Shown here piece by piece: positions 51,238 to 59,573 of a DNA stretch of 64,000 nucleotides (positions within the stretch are counted from its first letter, which is position 1; each line of letters begins with the position of its first letter). Both the position numbers and the translations under genes were made by a program. This stretch comes from JBGSQR01 sp964509295 (GTDB lineage Bacteria > Desulfobacterota > Desulfuromonadia > Geobacterales > Pseudopelobacteraceae), in contig CAZDWS010000005.1 of the NCBI GenBank assembly GCA_964509295.1, positions 192,083 through 256,082 on the forward strand, read 5' to 3'. Below the pieces are notes generated by a model that saw nothing but the letters and a program-made list of their open reading frames with translations, had not been told where the DNA came from and did not search any database.

Positions 51238-52060
51238 TCCACTTGTTGATTCAGCGGGAAATCCGCTCTCATCGCTTTCAGATATTAACAGTCTGAAACC
51301 GGAAGAGAAGATTTCCATCTACGGCAGACTGCTTCCAGCAAGGCTGTTGAATATGCTGGGTATATCGGCAAAGAATCTTCACCAGGCCGTCCATGAACGC
51401 AAAGTCCGCATCCTGGCTCCGACCGAATTACCGATTGTACAGATTGAAGCTCTACTTCATCCTGATGACGCAGATCCGATTTTTTTTCTCGAAATGTCGG
51501 ATACGCCTTTTCAGCAAATCGAACTCTGTTTCTGTATTATCCGCGATCCAGCGGCACCCCGTTTTGACGTGGATATTGATCGTAAGGGAAGAACAAACTG
51601 CTTTACTTCTCAAGTCCGCAACATTCCGGAAGAGATCAGGGCCATGGAGGCTGGCCTGCACCCCAACCAGACCAGTAGTGGTCTGAATATGTTTGGAGAA
51701 TTACTGCCTCTGGTTGAACACTTGACAGATTCACTTGGTATGGACATGATTGTTGCAGACCTGTTGACATATTGTAATGCAATCCGCTATGAACAACTCG
51801 GCTTTGACTACCAGAGTGGCATGCGGCTGATGCTGGAAATCGACCGGGAATTCCAGCCGGACGGCCGGTATTTCCAAAGACTGGATGGATCCACACCGTT
51901 CAGACAACCGGGCATGGAAAAGACAGTACGAGGCAGAAGCTGGGCAATATATGACGGGATACTTGATGAGCCGTGGGACAATGTGCAGATTTACAAAATT
52001 GTCGGCACTCATGCCGGTATCAACACTTTTCCGGGACGGGAGCGGAGCAGAAACAGCTGA
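51215..52060 (+). CDS. Unrecognised protein co-translated with the deacetylase
   Basis: 281 residues, cytoplasmic, no motif that I can name. Visible landmarks: LLGNSPLVDSAGNPLSSLSDI near the start, LLPARLLNMLGISAKNLHQ, DIDRKGRTNCFTSQVRNIPEE and a late RGRSWAIYDGILDEPWDNVQIYKI. I choose ATG 51215 over TTG 51206. It shares 23 bases with the deacetylase gene in another frame, which suggests a shared task. Confidence 0.75.
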   Translation: MAKLLGNSPLVDSAGNPLSSLSDINSLKPEEKISIYGRLLPARLLNMLGISAKNLHQAVHERKVRILAPTELPIVQIEALLHPDDADPIFFLEMSDTPFQQIELCFCIIRDPAAPRFDVDIDRKGRTNCFTSQVRNIPEEIRAMEAGLHPNQTSSGLNMFGELLPLVEHLTDSLGMDMIVADLLTYCNAIRYEQLGFDYQSGMRLMLEIDREFQPDGRYFQRLDGSTPFRQPGMEKTVRGRSWAIYDGILDEPWDNVQIYKIVGTHAGINTFPGRERSRNS

Positions 52061-52113
52061 TCCGCACTCTGCTATGCCTATAAACGGCCAGCACCCACAC
52101 ACAGGAGTTTAAT

Positions 52114-52224
52114 ATGTTTGGTTTTAGTACAGCAGATTGGATTTTTATCGGAGTAATTCTCGGCGTTATATTTGTTTGCGTTGCTGTCAGCGATATGCGT
52201 TTTAAGAAAGGAACCGGAAAATGA
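52114..52224 (+). CDS. 36-residue single-helix membrane microprotein
   Basis: MFGFSTADWIFIGVILGVIF then VCVAVSDMRFKKGTGK. An AGGAG nine bases before the ATG and a four-base ATGA overlap with the next gene make it a strong small gene. One membrane helix (residues about 9-26) and a basic tail, so the C-terminus is likely cytoplasmic. Too short for most gene finders; function unknown. Confidence 0.75.
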   Translation: MFGFSTADWIFIGVILGVIFVCVAVSDMRFKKGTGK

Positions 52225-52628
52225 ATGTTGTCAATCAGGTTGACTATAAAAAACTGCTAGATACATGTAAAAATATTGCAATTGTAGGATTGTCAAGCAA
52301 CTCTCTGCGGCCAAGTTATGGTGTTGCGGCTTACCTGCAACGTGTCGGCTACCGCATTATACCGGTCAACCCGGTGGAAAAGGAAATTCTTGGCGAGAAA
52401 TGCTATGCATCATTGAGGGACATTCCTGATCCGGTTGATATTGTGGATGTCTTCCGCAACTCTGACGCCGTCGGACCGATCGCGGATGACGCTATCGCCA
52501 TTGGTGCCAAATGTCTCTGGCTGCAGGAGGGCGTTATAAATACAGAAGCCGCTGAGAAAGCAGCTAAATCCGGACTAGATGTTGTGATGGACCATTGCAT
52601 ACTGAAAATTCATCGGTCTCTGGCCTGA
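52221..52628 (+). CDS. CoA-binding (YccU-like) protein
   Basis: 135 residues of the Rossmann-like CoA-binding fold: KNIAIVGLSSNSLRPSYGVAAYLQRVGYRIIPVNPVEKEILGEKCYASLRDIP, then KCLWLQEGVIN and a VVMDHCILKIH end. Family proteins bind CoA thioesters; the role is unknown. Coupled to the microprotein upstream. Confidence 0.88.
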   Translation: MNVVNQVDYKKLLDTCKNIAIVGLSSNSLRPSYGVAAYLQRVGYRIIPVNPVEKEILGEKCYASLRDIPDPVDIVDVFRNSDAVGPIADDAIAIGAKCLWLQEGVINTEAAEKAAKSGLDVVMDHCILKIHRSLA

Positions 52629-52632
52629 TCTG

Positions 52633-53442
52633 ATGCTATTTTCCTCCAACAACCGTTCTGAATCCATTAGCAACAAAAGCCCCAACCACTCGGACAAAGG
52701 GGTCGCTGTAAGGATTGAAAAACTGAACAAGTTTTTCGGCGACCATCATGTTCTGACCGATATTGATCTGGATATCCTTGAGGGCGAGACTTTTTCAATC
52801 ATCGGACCATCGGGAACCGGCAAAAGCATTCTATTGCGACATGTCGCCAAACTTGAGAAGCCGGATAGCGGGCAGATCTACATTGACAACCAGCCACTTT
52901 TTGGCGAGGACGTTTCAGCTTCCCGTTCATACCGGATCAGCATGGTTTTCCAATCTTCGGCTCTGTTTAATTCTTTAACTGTGGGTGAAAATGTCGGCTT
53001 GTGGCTACGGGAACACCGCATCTATCCTGAGGACAAAATCCATTGCGTCATTGAAGAAAAGCTCTCTACAGTTGGCCTGGAAGGAAAAGAGGGGTTAAGC
53101 ACCTCCGAGCTTTCCGGCGGCATGAAAAAACGTGTTGCTATTGCACGTTCGCTGGCTATGGAACCACAACTGGTACTCTATGATGAACCAACGGCAGAAC
53201 TGGATCCGATTACTACTGATGAACTTGCTGAAACCATTGTTTCTCTGCGGGAAAAAACCGGCAATACAACTATTATTGTCACCCATGACCTGAACTTCGC
53301 ACTCTACCTTTCAGACCGTATCGCCATGATGCACGAGGGTAGGATAATCCAGATCGGCACTCCGGCAGAAATCCGCACCAGCGAAAACCCAATTGTTCAA
53401 CGTTTCATCCGTACCACTACCAAAGGCATAAATAAGACTTAG
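52633..53442 (+). CDS. MlaF-like ABC transporter ATPase without adjacent partners
   Basis: 269 residues: Walker A GPSGTGKSI, signature LSGGMKKRVAIARSLAMEP and Walker B LVLYDEPTAELDPIT, the MlaF (lipid transport) subgroup pattern. A 27-residue Ser/Asn-rich lead precedes the domain. No MlaE permease or MlaD gene is near, so it must pair with proteins encoded elsewhere. Confidence 0.85.
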   Translation: MLFSSNNRSESISNKSPNHSDKGVAVRIEKLNKFFGDHHVLTDIDLDILEGETFSIIGPSGTGKSILLRHVAKLEKPDSGQIYIDNQPLFGEDVSASRSYRISMVFQSSALFNSLTVGENVGLWLREHRIYPEDKIHCVIEEKLSTVGLEGKEGLSTSELSGGMKKRVAIARSLAMEPQLVLYDEPTAELDPITTDELAETIVSLREKTGNTTIIVTHDLNFALYLSDRIAMMHEGRIIQIGTPAEIRTSENPIVQRFIRTTTKGINKT

Positions 53443-53513
53443 TCTATCATCCAACAACAGCAGATCCAGATTTTTTGTTTTAGGCAGATAAAAAATCAGC
53501 TATAGTGACAACC

Positions 53514-53900
53514 ATGGGTAAATTACTTTTGATTGATGACGACCGGGCCTTTACCAACTTCCTTTCCGGTTATATTCGCGATAACTATCCGATTTTGCAG
53601 GTTGAAATTTGCAATAATCCGATTGCAGCCCTGCAACGCATAAAGGCGGGCGGCTACGATTTGCTGCTGATCGACCTGGAGATGCCTTCCATGGATGGCA
53701 TCAAGCTGTTGAGTTTTGCCACCCAGATCGGTATCGACAAAAACCGCATAGTAATTCTCTCTGGAAGGGATGCAAATTTTCTTCATAAACTCTGCCCCAT
53801 GGGCTCTTGCCTGGCCGTACTAAACAAATTTGAAGCACGGCAAAAAGCTGTTCTTGACATGATTTTCAGTTCTCTGCAGAAAAAAGCCGGCGACAATTAA
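53514..53900 (+). CDS. Stand-alone response-regulator receiver
   Basis: 128 residues, a receiver domain only: LLLIDDDRAFTNFLSGYI (acidic pocket), LLLIDLEMPSMDGIKLL (phospho-Asp) and IVILSGRDANFLHK (Thr/Ser and Lys). Start at 53514 (ATG) rather than the in-frame GTG at 53505; the ribosome site is weak in both. No kinase gene adjacent. Confidence 0.85.
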   Translation: MGKLLLIDDDRAFTNFLSGYIRDNYPILQVEICNNPIAALQRIKAGGYDLLLIDLEMPSMDGIKLLSFATQIGIDKNRIVILSGRDANFLHKLCPMGSCLAVLNKFEARQKAVLDMIFSSLQKKAGDN

Positions 53901-53923
53901 TAAACAAGGAATACGGAGGTGCT

Positions 53924-54787
53924 ATGTTTAAAAAACTTGCTTACCTTGTACTGACTACATTTACCGCTTTATCACTGACCGGCTGTCTGGTTGCGGAAAG
54001 CAAATATTTGAAGAAAGTTGAAGATGCTGATAACCTGACTAAAGCGCTGGCTGAGCAGACTGAAAAATATGAGAAGCTAAACACCGAAAACATCAAGCTG
54101 ACAGCTGAACATAATAAATTGAAGGCCGAGGCTGCTTCTCTTGCCAAAGAGAAACTGGCGTTGACAACAGACAAGAGGGAACTGGAACAGATACTTAAAT
54201 CCAGTTCCGACTCACTTTCACAGAATATAAGTGATCTTCGCCAGAAAAATGCCGATCTGGAAACTGAAAACAAGACACTTAAAGCAAATATTGAAACGCT
54301 GCAGAAGGCCAAGGAAGAAAAAGTTAAAGAGGTCAGCAATACCTACGAACAACTACTGCAGAACATGAAGAGTGAAATAGCCCAGGGCCAGGTCACTATT
54401 TCTGAGTTAAAGGGAAAACTGACCGTAAACATGGAAGCCGCTATTCTGTTTGATTCAGGTAAGGCCGATGTCAAAGCTAATGGCCTGTCCATCTTGCAGA
54501 AAATGGTCGATACGCTTAAAGCGGTTAAAGACAAAGCAATTCGCATTGAAGGACATACTGACAACGTACCTATCAGCGGTGGGCTGACCAGAACCTTTCC
54601 AACCAACTGGGAACTTTCTGCCGCTCGAGCCATAAATGTCTGCAAATACCTGCAAGCGCAGGGGCTTGATTCGTCTATTCTTTCGGCGGCGGCATTCGCC
54701 GAAAACAAACCGGTTGCAGACAACGAAACCAGAGAAGGGCGTGCAAAAAACCGCCGTATTGAAATCACATTGGTGAATAAGGACTGA
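53924..54787 (+). CDS. OmpA-family lipoprotein with a coiled coil
   Basis: 287 residues: a lipoprotein signal ending LSLTGC, a coiled coil of about 110 residues (KVEDADNLTKALAEQTEKYE to LQKAKEEKVKEV), then an OmpA-like peptidoglycan-binding domain with RIEGHTDNVPIS, NWELSAARAINVCKYLQ and REGRAKNRRIEI. It should link the outer membrane to the wall. Coupled to the Smr gene by a one-base overlap. Confidence 0.9.
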   Translation: MFKKLAYLVLTTFTALSLTGCLVAESKYLKKVEDADNLTKALAEQTEKYEKLNTENIKLTAEHNKLKAEAASLAKEKLALTTDKRELEQILKSSSDSLSQNISDLRQKNADLETENKTLKANIETLQKAKEEKVKEVSNTYEQLLQNMKSEIAQGQVTISELKGKLTVNMEAAILFDSGKADVKANGLSILQKMVDTLKAVKDKAIRIEGHTDNVPISGGLTRTFPTNWELSAARAINVCKYLQAQGLDSSILSAAAFAENKPVADNETREGRAKNRRIEITLVNKD

Positions 54788-55485
54788 TGGCTAAAAAGAA
54801 AACGACAATTGCAACTCCCAAACCGGAGGTTTTCCGCTCAAATGCCTTCAACGCCCTTAAAGGTATTGTTGCACCACCTGCGCCAAACAATGACATCAAA
54901 TCTACTCCTGTTGTCGCATTGCAGCCTGTTGCAACAAAGGACTCCGACTTGTTTTTGAATGCAATGAGCGATGTAAGACCATTAAGCAAGCTGACTGCGG
55001 CAACAAAACCTGTTGCCGGCAAGAAGCTGACTGATGTCCCGATCACACCCGCTTCTGATCGTAAAAATGTAGTCGATAAAGTTGAACAAGAGACATTTGC
55101 CACGGCAATCAGCCAGCTTAAACTGGATGTGACATTTAGCGATCAATATCCGGAAAGTGACGAGATCAAGTCTCTTGGCGCCAACAGACTGCGTCAGATT
55201 AAAAAGGGTATTATTACCGTAAACCGGCAGTTGGATCTTCATGGATTGACGCGAGAAGAGGCCTTGAGTGAACTTCCTCGTTTCCTTCGCAACGCCAGCG
55301 CTTATGGTGAAAAAGCTGTTTTAGTTATTACCGGTAAAGGTCTCAATTCGCCAGGTGAACCGGTGCTGCAGCAAGCCGTTGCCGGATGGCTGAGAGATAC
55401 GGGCAAAAAACTTGTTCTTGAATTTGCTCCCGCCCCTAGAGACATGGGCGGCCATGGTGCATTTGTAGTTTTTTTGAGAAACTGA
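54787..55485 (+). CDS. Smr-domain protein
   Basis: 232 residues with a disordered, Lys/Ala/Pro-rich N-terminal half and a C-terminal Smr domain: QLDLHGLTREEALSELPRFL, VLVITGKGLNSPGEPVL and DMGGHGAFVVFLR. Such domains are nucleases that nick DNA or cleave RNA (the SmrB-like group acts on collided ribosomes). Ends the plus-strand run before a terminator. Confidence 0.9.
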   Translation: MAKKKTTIATPKPEVFRSNAFNALKGIVAPPAPNNDIKSTPVVALQPVATKDSDLFLNAMSDVRPLSKLTAATKPVAGKKLTDVPITPASDRKNVVDKVEQETFATAISQLKLDVTFSDQYPESDEIKSLGANRLRQIKKGIITVNRQLDLHGLTREEALSELPRFLRNASAYGEKAVLVITGKGLNSPGEPVLQQAVAGWLRDTGKKLVLEFAPAPRDMGGHGAFVVFLRN

Positions 55486-55514
55486 ATAATAAATATTACT
55501 GTTGCTAAAATGCT

Positions 55515-55547
55515 AAAAGGCCATCCTGTATTGCAGGATGGCCTTTT
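55515..55547. terminator. Bidirectional terminator
   Basis: AAAAGGCCATCCTG and CAGGATGGCCTTTT, a 14-pair perfect stem around TATTG, between the Smr and ankyrin genes. Confidence 0.92.
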
Positions 55548-55572
55548 TACTAACAAAGCGCCAGTAACTTTC

Positions 55573-55995
55573 TCAAGCATTCCCCGTTTTTGCACGACCG
55601 GCTTTTTTAATCATAGCGGCTGCCAGAGGGTGATTGTTGTTTTCTGCATACTGAGCTGCAGTTGTTCCGCTCTTTGTCATCAGCACAGGATTGGCACCGC
55701 CATCCAGTAATGCCTGAATAGTCTTGTTGCAACCATAAATCGCCGCCAGCATCAGTGGAGTATGACCTTCTAAATCTCTGGTATCTGCATCCGCACCTTT
55801 TTCAATCAGCACTTTCGCAATTTCAGTGTGACCGTTGGCGGCGGCATAGTGCAAGGCGGTTTTCCCCTTCAGGCTGGTGGAGGCGAGATCTGCACCACGA
55901 TGCAACAGATCAATAATAAAGTCTTTCTGACCCTCCTTGGCGGCATTGATAAGAGGCGTATGTCCGTGACGGTCCTTGGCATTTACACTTTCCAT
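55573..55995 (-). CDS. Ankyrin-repeat protein
   Basis: 140 residues with four ankyrin repeats: DRHGHTPLINAAKEGQKDFI, LKGKTALHYAAANGHTEIAK, LEGHTPLMLAAIYGCNKTIQ and KSGTTAAQYAENNNHPLAAAM. A protein-binding scaffold. I start at 55995, eight bases after GGAGG; the frame to 56145 would add 50 residues without similarity. No signal peptide. Confidence 0.88.
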   Translation of the reverse strand: MESVNAKDRHGHTPLINAAKEGQKDFIIDLLHRGADLASTSLKGKTALHYAAANGHTEIAKVLIEKGADADTRDLEGHTPLMLAAIYGCNKTIQALLDGGANPVLMTKSGTTAAQYAENNNHPLAAAMIKKAGRAKTGNA

Positions 55996-56340
55996 GTGCG
56001 CTTCCTCCTGAAGATATAATATGGACTGACTGGTCCGTGGATCTCGAGACAGCAACATTAAAAAAGTAAGCTCTGGGTAATGATCTAATTTTGAAAAGGA
56101 ATTGGAAGTAGTAGGCGAGAGCAGGTGACATATTCTTCCTGTCAATGTCCAGTAAGTGAAACATCAAAACAGCAGAAAATAATACTGAATAGATCGTGAG
56201 CAAAGATATGTCCACTGGAAAAGTCGTCATCGGTACCTGTCGAAAATGTATGAAAGGGACGATACGAAGCTGATATATTTTATACCACAGACTTTAAATG
56301 AACACCACCGCATTTCTTAAATTTTACATAAAAGAAATAA
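55996..56340. other. Gap without a recognised gene
   Basis: About 345 bases upstream of engB hold the 5' flank of the ankyrin gene. I found no RNA, repeat or ribosome-site-backed reading frame here. Confidence 0.5.
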
Positions 56341-56374
56341 GCGCTTGTAACGCCTGACAAGCGCGCATTATAAT
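56341..56374 (+). promoter_or_regulatory. engB promoter overlapped by a hairpin
   Basis: TTGTAA (56345-56350), 18 bases, TATAAT (56369-56374). GCGCTTGT and ACAAGCGC (56341-56348, 56357-56364) form a perfect eight-base inverted repeat covering the -35 and spacer, a possible operator. Confidence 0.55.
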
Positions 56375-56394
56375 GTCAAAAATGGAGGTTTACC

Positions 56395-56988
56395 ATGGAT
56401 GTGAAACAGGCCGATTTTATAAAAAGTGCCGTCAAGCCTAAGGACTATCCACCAGCTGAATTGCCGGAGGTTGCCTTTGTTGGTCGCTCAAATGTGGGCA
56501 AATCTTCATTGATAAATGTTCTTGCCAATCGAAAAGCCCTTGTCAGAACCAGCAACACTCCGGGCAGAACACAATTGATCAATTTTTTCAATATCAACGG
56601 TGTCCTGACGCTGGTCGACCTGCCCGGTTACGGGTACGCCAAGGCGCCACCAGACGTTCGCAAGCAATGGGGTCCGATGATTGAAAACTATCTTGCAAAG
56701 CGCGACAGCCTGAAAACTGTTGTATTGATTCTTGATATCCGCAGAATCCCTTCAGACGGCGACATGCAGATGCTGAACTGGCTGAACAATTACGGCATCC
56801 CGCCGCTGATTGTTTTAACCAAGTGTGACAAGCTTTCCAAACTCGAAACGGCAAAACAGACAGCACTTATTTCTGCCGCTATTGGTAGAAACAAAGAAGA
56901 ATTACTCTTTTTTTCCGCACTATCCAAAAAAGGACGCGACGACGTCTGGTTGAAGATCGAGCAGATGCTGGAGATTGCAAATGACTAA
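56395..56988 (+). CDS. engB: EngB (YsxC) ribosome-assembly GTPase
   Basis: 197 residues with G1 GRSNVGKSS, G2 NTPGRTQ (the switch I Thr), G3 DLPGYGYA, G4 TKCDK and G5 FFSAL. An essential GTPase for large ribosomal subunit assembly. The start is preceded by GGAGG. Overlaps folE2 by eight bases. Confidence 0.96.
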   Translation: MDVKQADFIKSAVKPKDYPPAELPEVAFVGRSNVGKSSLINVLANRKALVRTSNTPGRTQLINFFNINGVLTLVDLPGYGYAKAPPDVRKQWGPMIENYLAKRDSLKTVVLILDIRRIPSDGDMQMLNWLNNYGIPPLIVLTKCDKLSKLETAKQTALISAAIGRNKEELLFFSALSKKGRDDVWLKIEQMLEIAND

Positions 56989-57796
56989 AACAGTAATACC
57001 GGCGAAAACCTCGTCTGCTGCTATGCCTGATATGCAGAAAAGGCCTGATCACCGTAAAATCCCGATTTCCAAGGTCGGTGTCAAGGATATTACCTACCCG
57101 ATCGTTGTCATGGATAAAAATCGTTCACTCCAACATACTGTAGCCAAAGTGAATATGTATGTGGACTTGCCGCATCAATTCAAGGGCACTCACATGAGCC
57201 GTTTTGTGGAGATCCTGAACAGACATCGCGAGCAGATCGCCCTTGATAAGCTGGAAACGATTCTGGACGAAATGAAAACCAAGCTCGGCTCCAACAGTGC
57301 CCACCTGGAAATCCAGTTTCCCTATTTCATCGACAAGCGCGCACCGGTTTCCGGAGCAAAAAGCCTGATGGAATACAGTTGCGAATTCAGCGCTTCCATG
57401 ACAGATACCCTTGATTTTGTACTGGGCGTCAAAGTTCCGCTGACCTCTCTATGCCCCTGCAGCAAAGAGCTTTCTCGCTTTGGCGCTCACAATCAACGCA
57501 GTGTCATGTCCGTTCGCGTGCGTTACAGAGATTTCATCTGGATTGAAGACCTGATTGAATTGATCGAAAAATGTGGCAGCAGCCCGCTCTATTCACTGCT
57601 GAAACGTGAAGACGAAAAATATGTTACTGAACAGGCCTATGAGAACCCACGTTTTGTAGAAGACATGGTCAGAGAGGCTTATTCCAGACTGGCTGCCCTG
57701 GAAAACATTACCTGGTTTTCTGTTGAAACGGAGAATTTCGAATCAATCCACAATCATTCTGCCTATGCTGCTGTTGAATTGGACAGAAGGTCTTGA
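56981..57796 (+). CDS. folE2: FolE2, GTP cyclohydrolase IB
   Basis: Starts folate and queuosine-type pterin synthesis from GTP. 271 residues with FPYFIDKRAPVSGAKSLMEY, and the Cys motif SLCPCSKELS (the metal-binding cysteine). GTP cyclohydrolase IB enzymes can use metals other than zinc. I choose ATG 56981, seven bases after GGAG, over TTG 56975. Coupled to engB and to the next gene. Confidence 0.94.
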   Translation: MTKTVIPAKTSSAAMPDMQKRPDHRKIPISKVGVKDITYPIVVMDKNRSLQHTVAKVNMYVDLPHQFKGTHMSRFVEILNRHREQIALDKLETILDEMKTKLGSNSAHLEIQFPYFIDKRAPVSGAKSLMEYSCEFSASMTDTLDFVLGVKVPLTSLCPCSKELSRFGAHNQRSVMSVRVRYRDFIWIEDLIELIEKCGSSPLYSLLKREDEKYVTEQAYENPRFVEDMVREAYSRLAALENITWFSVETENFESIHNHSAYAAVELDRRS

Positions 57797-58455
57797 GCAA
57801 AGGGCTGATCATTTTTGCCCGTGAGCCTGTCCCCGGCAAAGTTAAAACCAGACTTGCCGCTGATATCGGTGACGATTCTGCTGCAGATATTTATACTGCA
57901 ATGCTGGGAGACATAATTAATCATTCAAACACATTAAAAGACATCAGAATATTAATATTCTGGGCTTTGGAAAGTGTGGATTTTCCTATTATTAGCGGAA
58001 CTGAGCATATTGAAATGTACAGACAAAACGGGAGTGATCTTGGCGAACGAATGGCAAATGCATTTGCAACCGCTTTTTCATTTGGCATTAAAGTCTGCTG
58101 TATAATCGGCAGCGACTCCCCGGACCTTCCTGTTAAATTCATCACGCAAGCCTTCGCCAACCTGGAACGCGACAACACGGACATAGTTTACGGACCGACA
58201 GAAGACGGGGGATATTATTTGCTTGGAATGAAACAGCCTTGGCAGAGACTATTCGAGAATATTCCCTGGAGCAGCCAGACCGTCTTAAACACAACCTGTG
58301 CCCGAATTGACGAACTAAAACTTCACGCAACAGCTTTGCCAACCTGGTACGACATCGATACCATTGCAGACCTCCAAAAACTGGCAGCCAGTTCAGAAGA
58401 ATCTGCGCCACTAACTCGTGTCTCATTCCAAAGTATTTATTCACACACTCCCTGA
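57793..58455 (+). CDS. TIGR04282-type glycosyltransferase (DUF2064)
   Basis: 220 residues: IIFAREPVPGKVKTRLAADIG, then IGSDSPDLP and YGPTEDGGYYLLGM, the nucleotide-sugar site typical of DUF2064. Its start is a TTG shared with the folE2 stop (TTGA). Substrate unknown; the fold resembles nucleotidyl- and glycosyltransferases. Confidence 0.85.
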   Translation: MSKGLIIFAREPVPGKVKTRLAADIGDDSAADIYTAMLGDIINHSNTLKDIRILIFWALESVDFPIISGTEHIEMYRQNGSDLGERMANAFATAFSFGIKVCCIIGSDSPDLPVKFITQAFANLERDNTDIVYGPTEDGGYYLLGMKQPWQRLFENIPWSSQTVLNTTCARIDELKLHATALPTWYDIDTIADLQKLAASSEESAPLTRVSFQSIYSHTP

Positions 58456-58476
58456 ATTGCAGGCCGGACACACCCT

Positions 58477-59211
58477 ATGAAACCAATTCTGATCATTGTA
58501 GCAATGAAGTTTGAAGCTTTACAGATAGAGCAGCAACTTGAAAACAAAACACACTTAGACTCAATTGTTTTTCCATATGTCACGGGAGCTATCGGCAACC
58601 TTCCTGTTGCTATCTGTGTGAGTGGGGTCGGTAAAATCAATGCGGCAGCAGCAACATCAGCAATGATTGAACGACTGAAACCCCAACTGATAATTAATAC
58701 AGGTTGTGCCGGGGCCTATATGGACAGCAAACTTTCAATCGGTGATCTGACAATGGCAGATTTCGAAGTTCTTGGTGATGATGGAGCTATAACATCGACA
58801 GGATGGCTGGATCTGCAAGCCATGAAACTTCCCTATTTAATGTGCAATTCTCAACTTTACTACAACGAAATCCCATTATCCGAAAATGCCATTAAAAACG
58901 CTATCAAAGTTGCTACCCATCACGGCATTTCTCTTACAGTCGGCAGATCAGCAACCGTCTCAACTTGTAGCGGCTCTCTGGAACAGGGCGACAAACTTGC
59001 CGTCCGCTGCCATGCAATCTCAGAAAATATGGAAGGTGCGGCGGTGGCGCTTACCAGCCTTCGCTACAATATTGAATGCCTGGAGATCAGAGGTATCAGT
59101 AACATGGTGGAAGAACGCAATATGGATAGCTGGAATATAAAGCTGGCGGTGAGAAATGCTCAGGATTTAGTTTTAAAGTATCTTGATGAACTGAACAGCA
59201 CTATAATTTAA
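58477..59211 (+). CDS. mqnB: Futalosine hydrolase (MqnB-like)
   Basis: 244 residues of the nucleoside phosphorylase fold. ICVSGVGKINAAAATSAMI, NTGCAGAY, ENMEGAAVALTSLRY (catalytic Glu) and IRGISNMVEERN. The last, RGISNxVxxRN, fits MqnB better than MTA/SAH nucleosidase. It cleaves futalosine in menaquinone synthesis, the quinone that feeds NrfH here. Confidence is lower on the exact substrate than on the family. Confidence 0.85.
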   Translation: MKPILIIVAMKFEALQIEQQLENKTHLDSIVFPYVTGAIGNLPVAICVSGVGKINAAAATSAMIERLKPQLIINTGCAGAYMDSKLSIGDLTMADFEVLGDDGAITSTGWLDLQAMKLPYLMCNSQLYYNEIPLSENAIKNAIKVATHHGISLTVGRSATVSTCSGSLEQGDKLAVRCHAISENMEGAAVALTSLRYNIECLEIRGISNMVEERNMDSWNIKLAVRNAQDLVLKYLDELNSTII

Positions 59212-59241
59212 CTATTGGGGCGACTATCACAGATTATGGAC

Positions 59242-59322
59242 AAAAAAATCCCGGCAGAACGAGGATGGGGGCTCTGCCGGGTACAACCGCAGTGCTAAAC
59301 TACGGGAGGAAACTATGTCGGC
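59242..59322 (-). ncRNA. Candidate small RNA module, copy A
   Basis: Read on the minus strand: CCGACATAG, then TTTCCTCC, a stem CCGTAGT-TTAGC-ACTGCGG, TTGTA, and a terminator stem CCCGGCAG...CTGCCGGG followed by ATTTTTTT. The layout and many bases match copy B about 138 bases away, and the first stem shows a paired change (C-A mismatch here, T-A in B). The unpaired TTTCCTCC is complementary to Shine-Dalgarno sequence. No promoter seen directly upstream; it may be made by readthrough past B. Confidence 0.6.
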
Positions 59323-59379
59323 CTGAATAGACTATTAATTTTGTCATTCAGGTTGTGTGTACGCTTAAAATGCCTGATC

Positions 59380-59484
59380 AAAAAAATCCCGGCAGGGACA
59401 GGAGCATAACCCTGCCAGGTACAACCGTAGTTTCTAACTACGGAAGAAAAGCTATATCGGGTTTTGCCTAATCAGCATATTTAC
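59380..59484 (-). ncRNA. Candidate sigma-54-driven small RNA, copy B
   Basis: Minus strand, from a predicted start near 59484: CCCGATATAG, CTTTTCTT, a perfect stem CCGTAGT-TAGAA-ACTACGG, TTGTA, and a terminator stem with CCCTGCC/GGCAGGG followed by ATTTTTTT (59380-59386). It starts 11 bases past a sigma-54 promoter (59495-59511). No coding frame of note. Same design as copy A. Not a known RNA family that I recognise. Confidence 0.65.
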
Positions 59485-59494
59485 GAATATCTAT

Positions 59495-59511
59495 TGCACC
59501 ATGTGTGCCAA
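59495..59511 (-). promoter_or_regulatory. Near-consensus sigma-54 promoter before the tandem small RNAs
   Basis: On the minus strand TTGGCACACATGGTGCA: TTGGCAC at -24 and TGCA at -12 with GG and GC ten bases apart. It points away from the two-component genes and into copy B. Confidence 0.75.
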
Positions 59512-59573
59512 CAATCAAACTAATGGCAATATACCGTTTTTATTGGATTTATTAACAACTAGCCGGCTCAAGG

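Noticed and set aside
59242..59484. The tandem modules read on the plus strand as riboswitches before the kinase gene
   Set aside because: On the plus strand the A-runs precede the stems; on the minus strand T-runs follow them, as in terminators, and the sigma-54 promoter also points that way.
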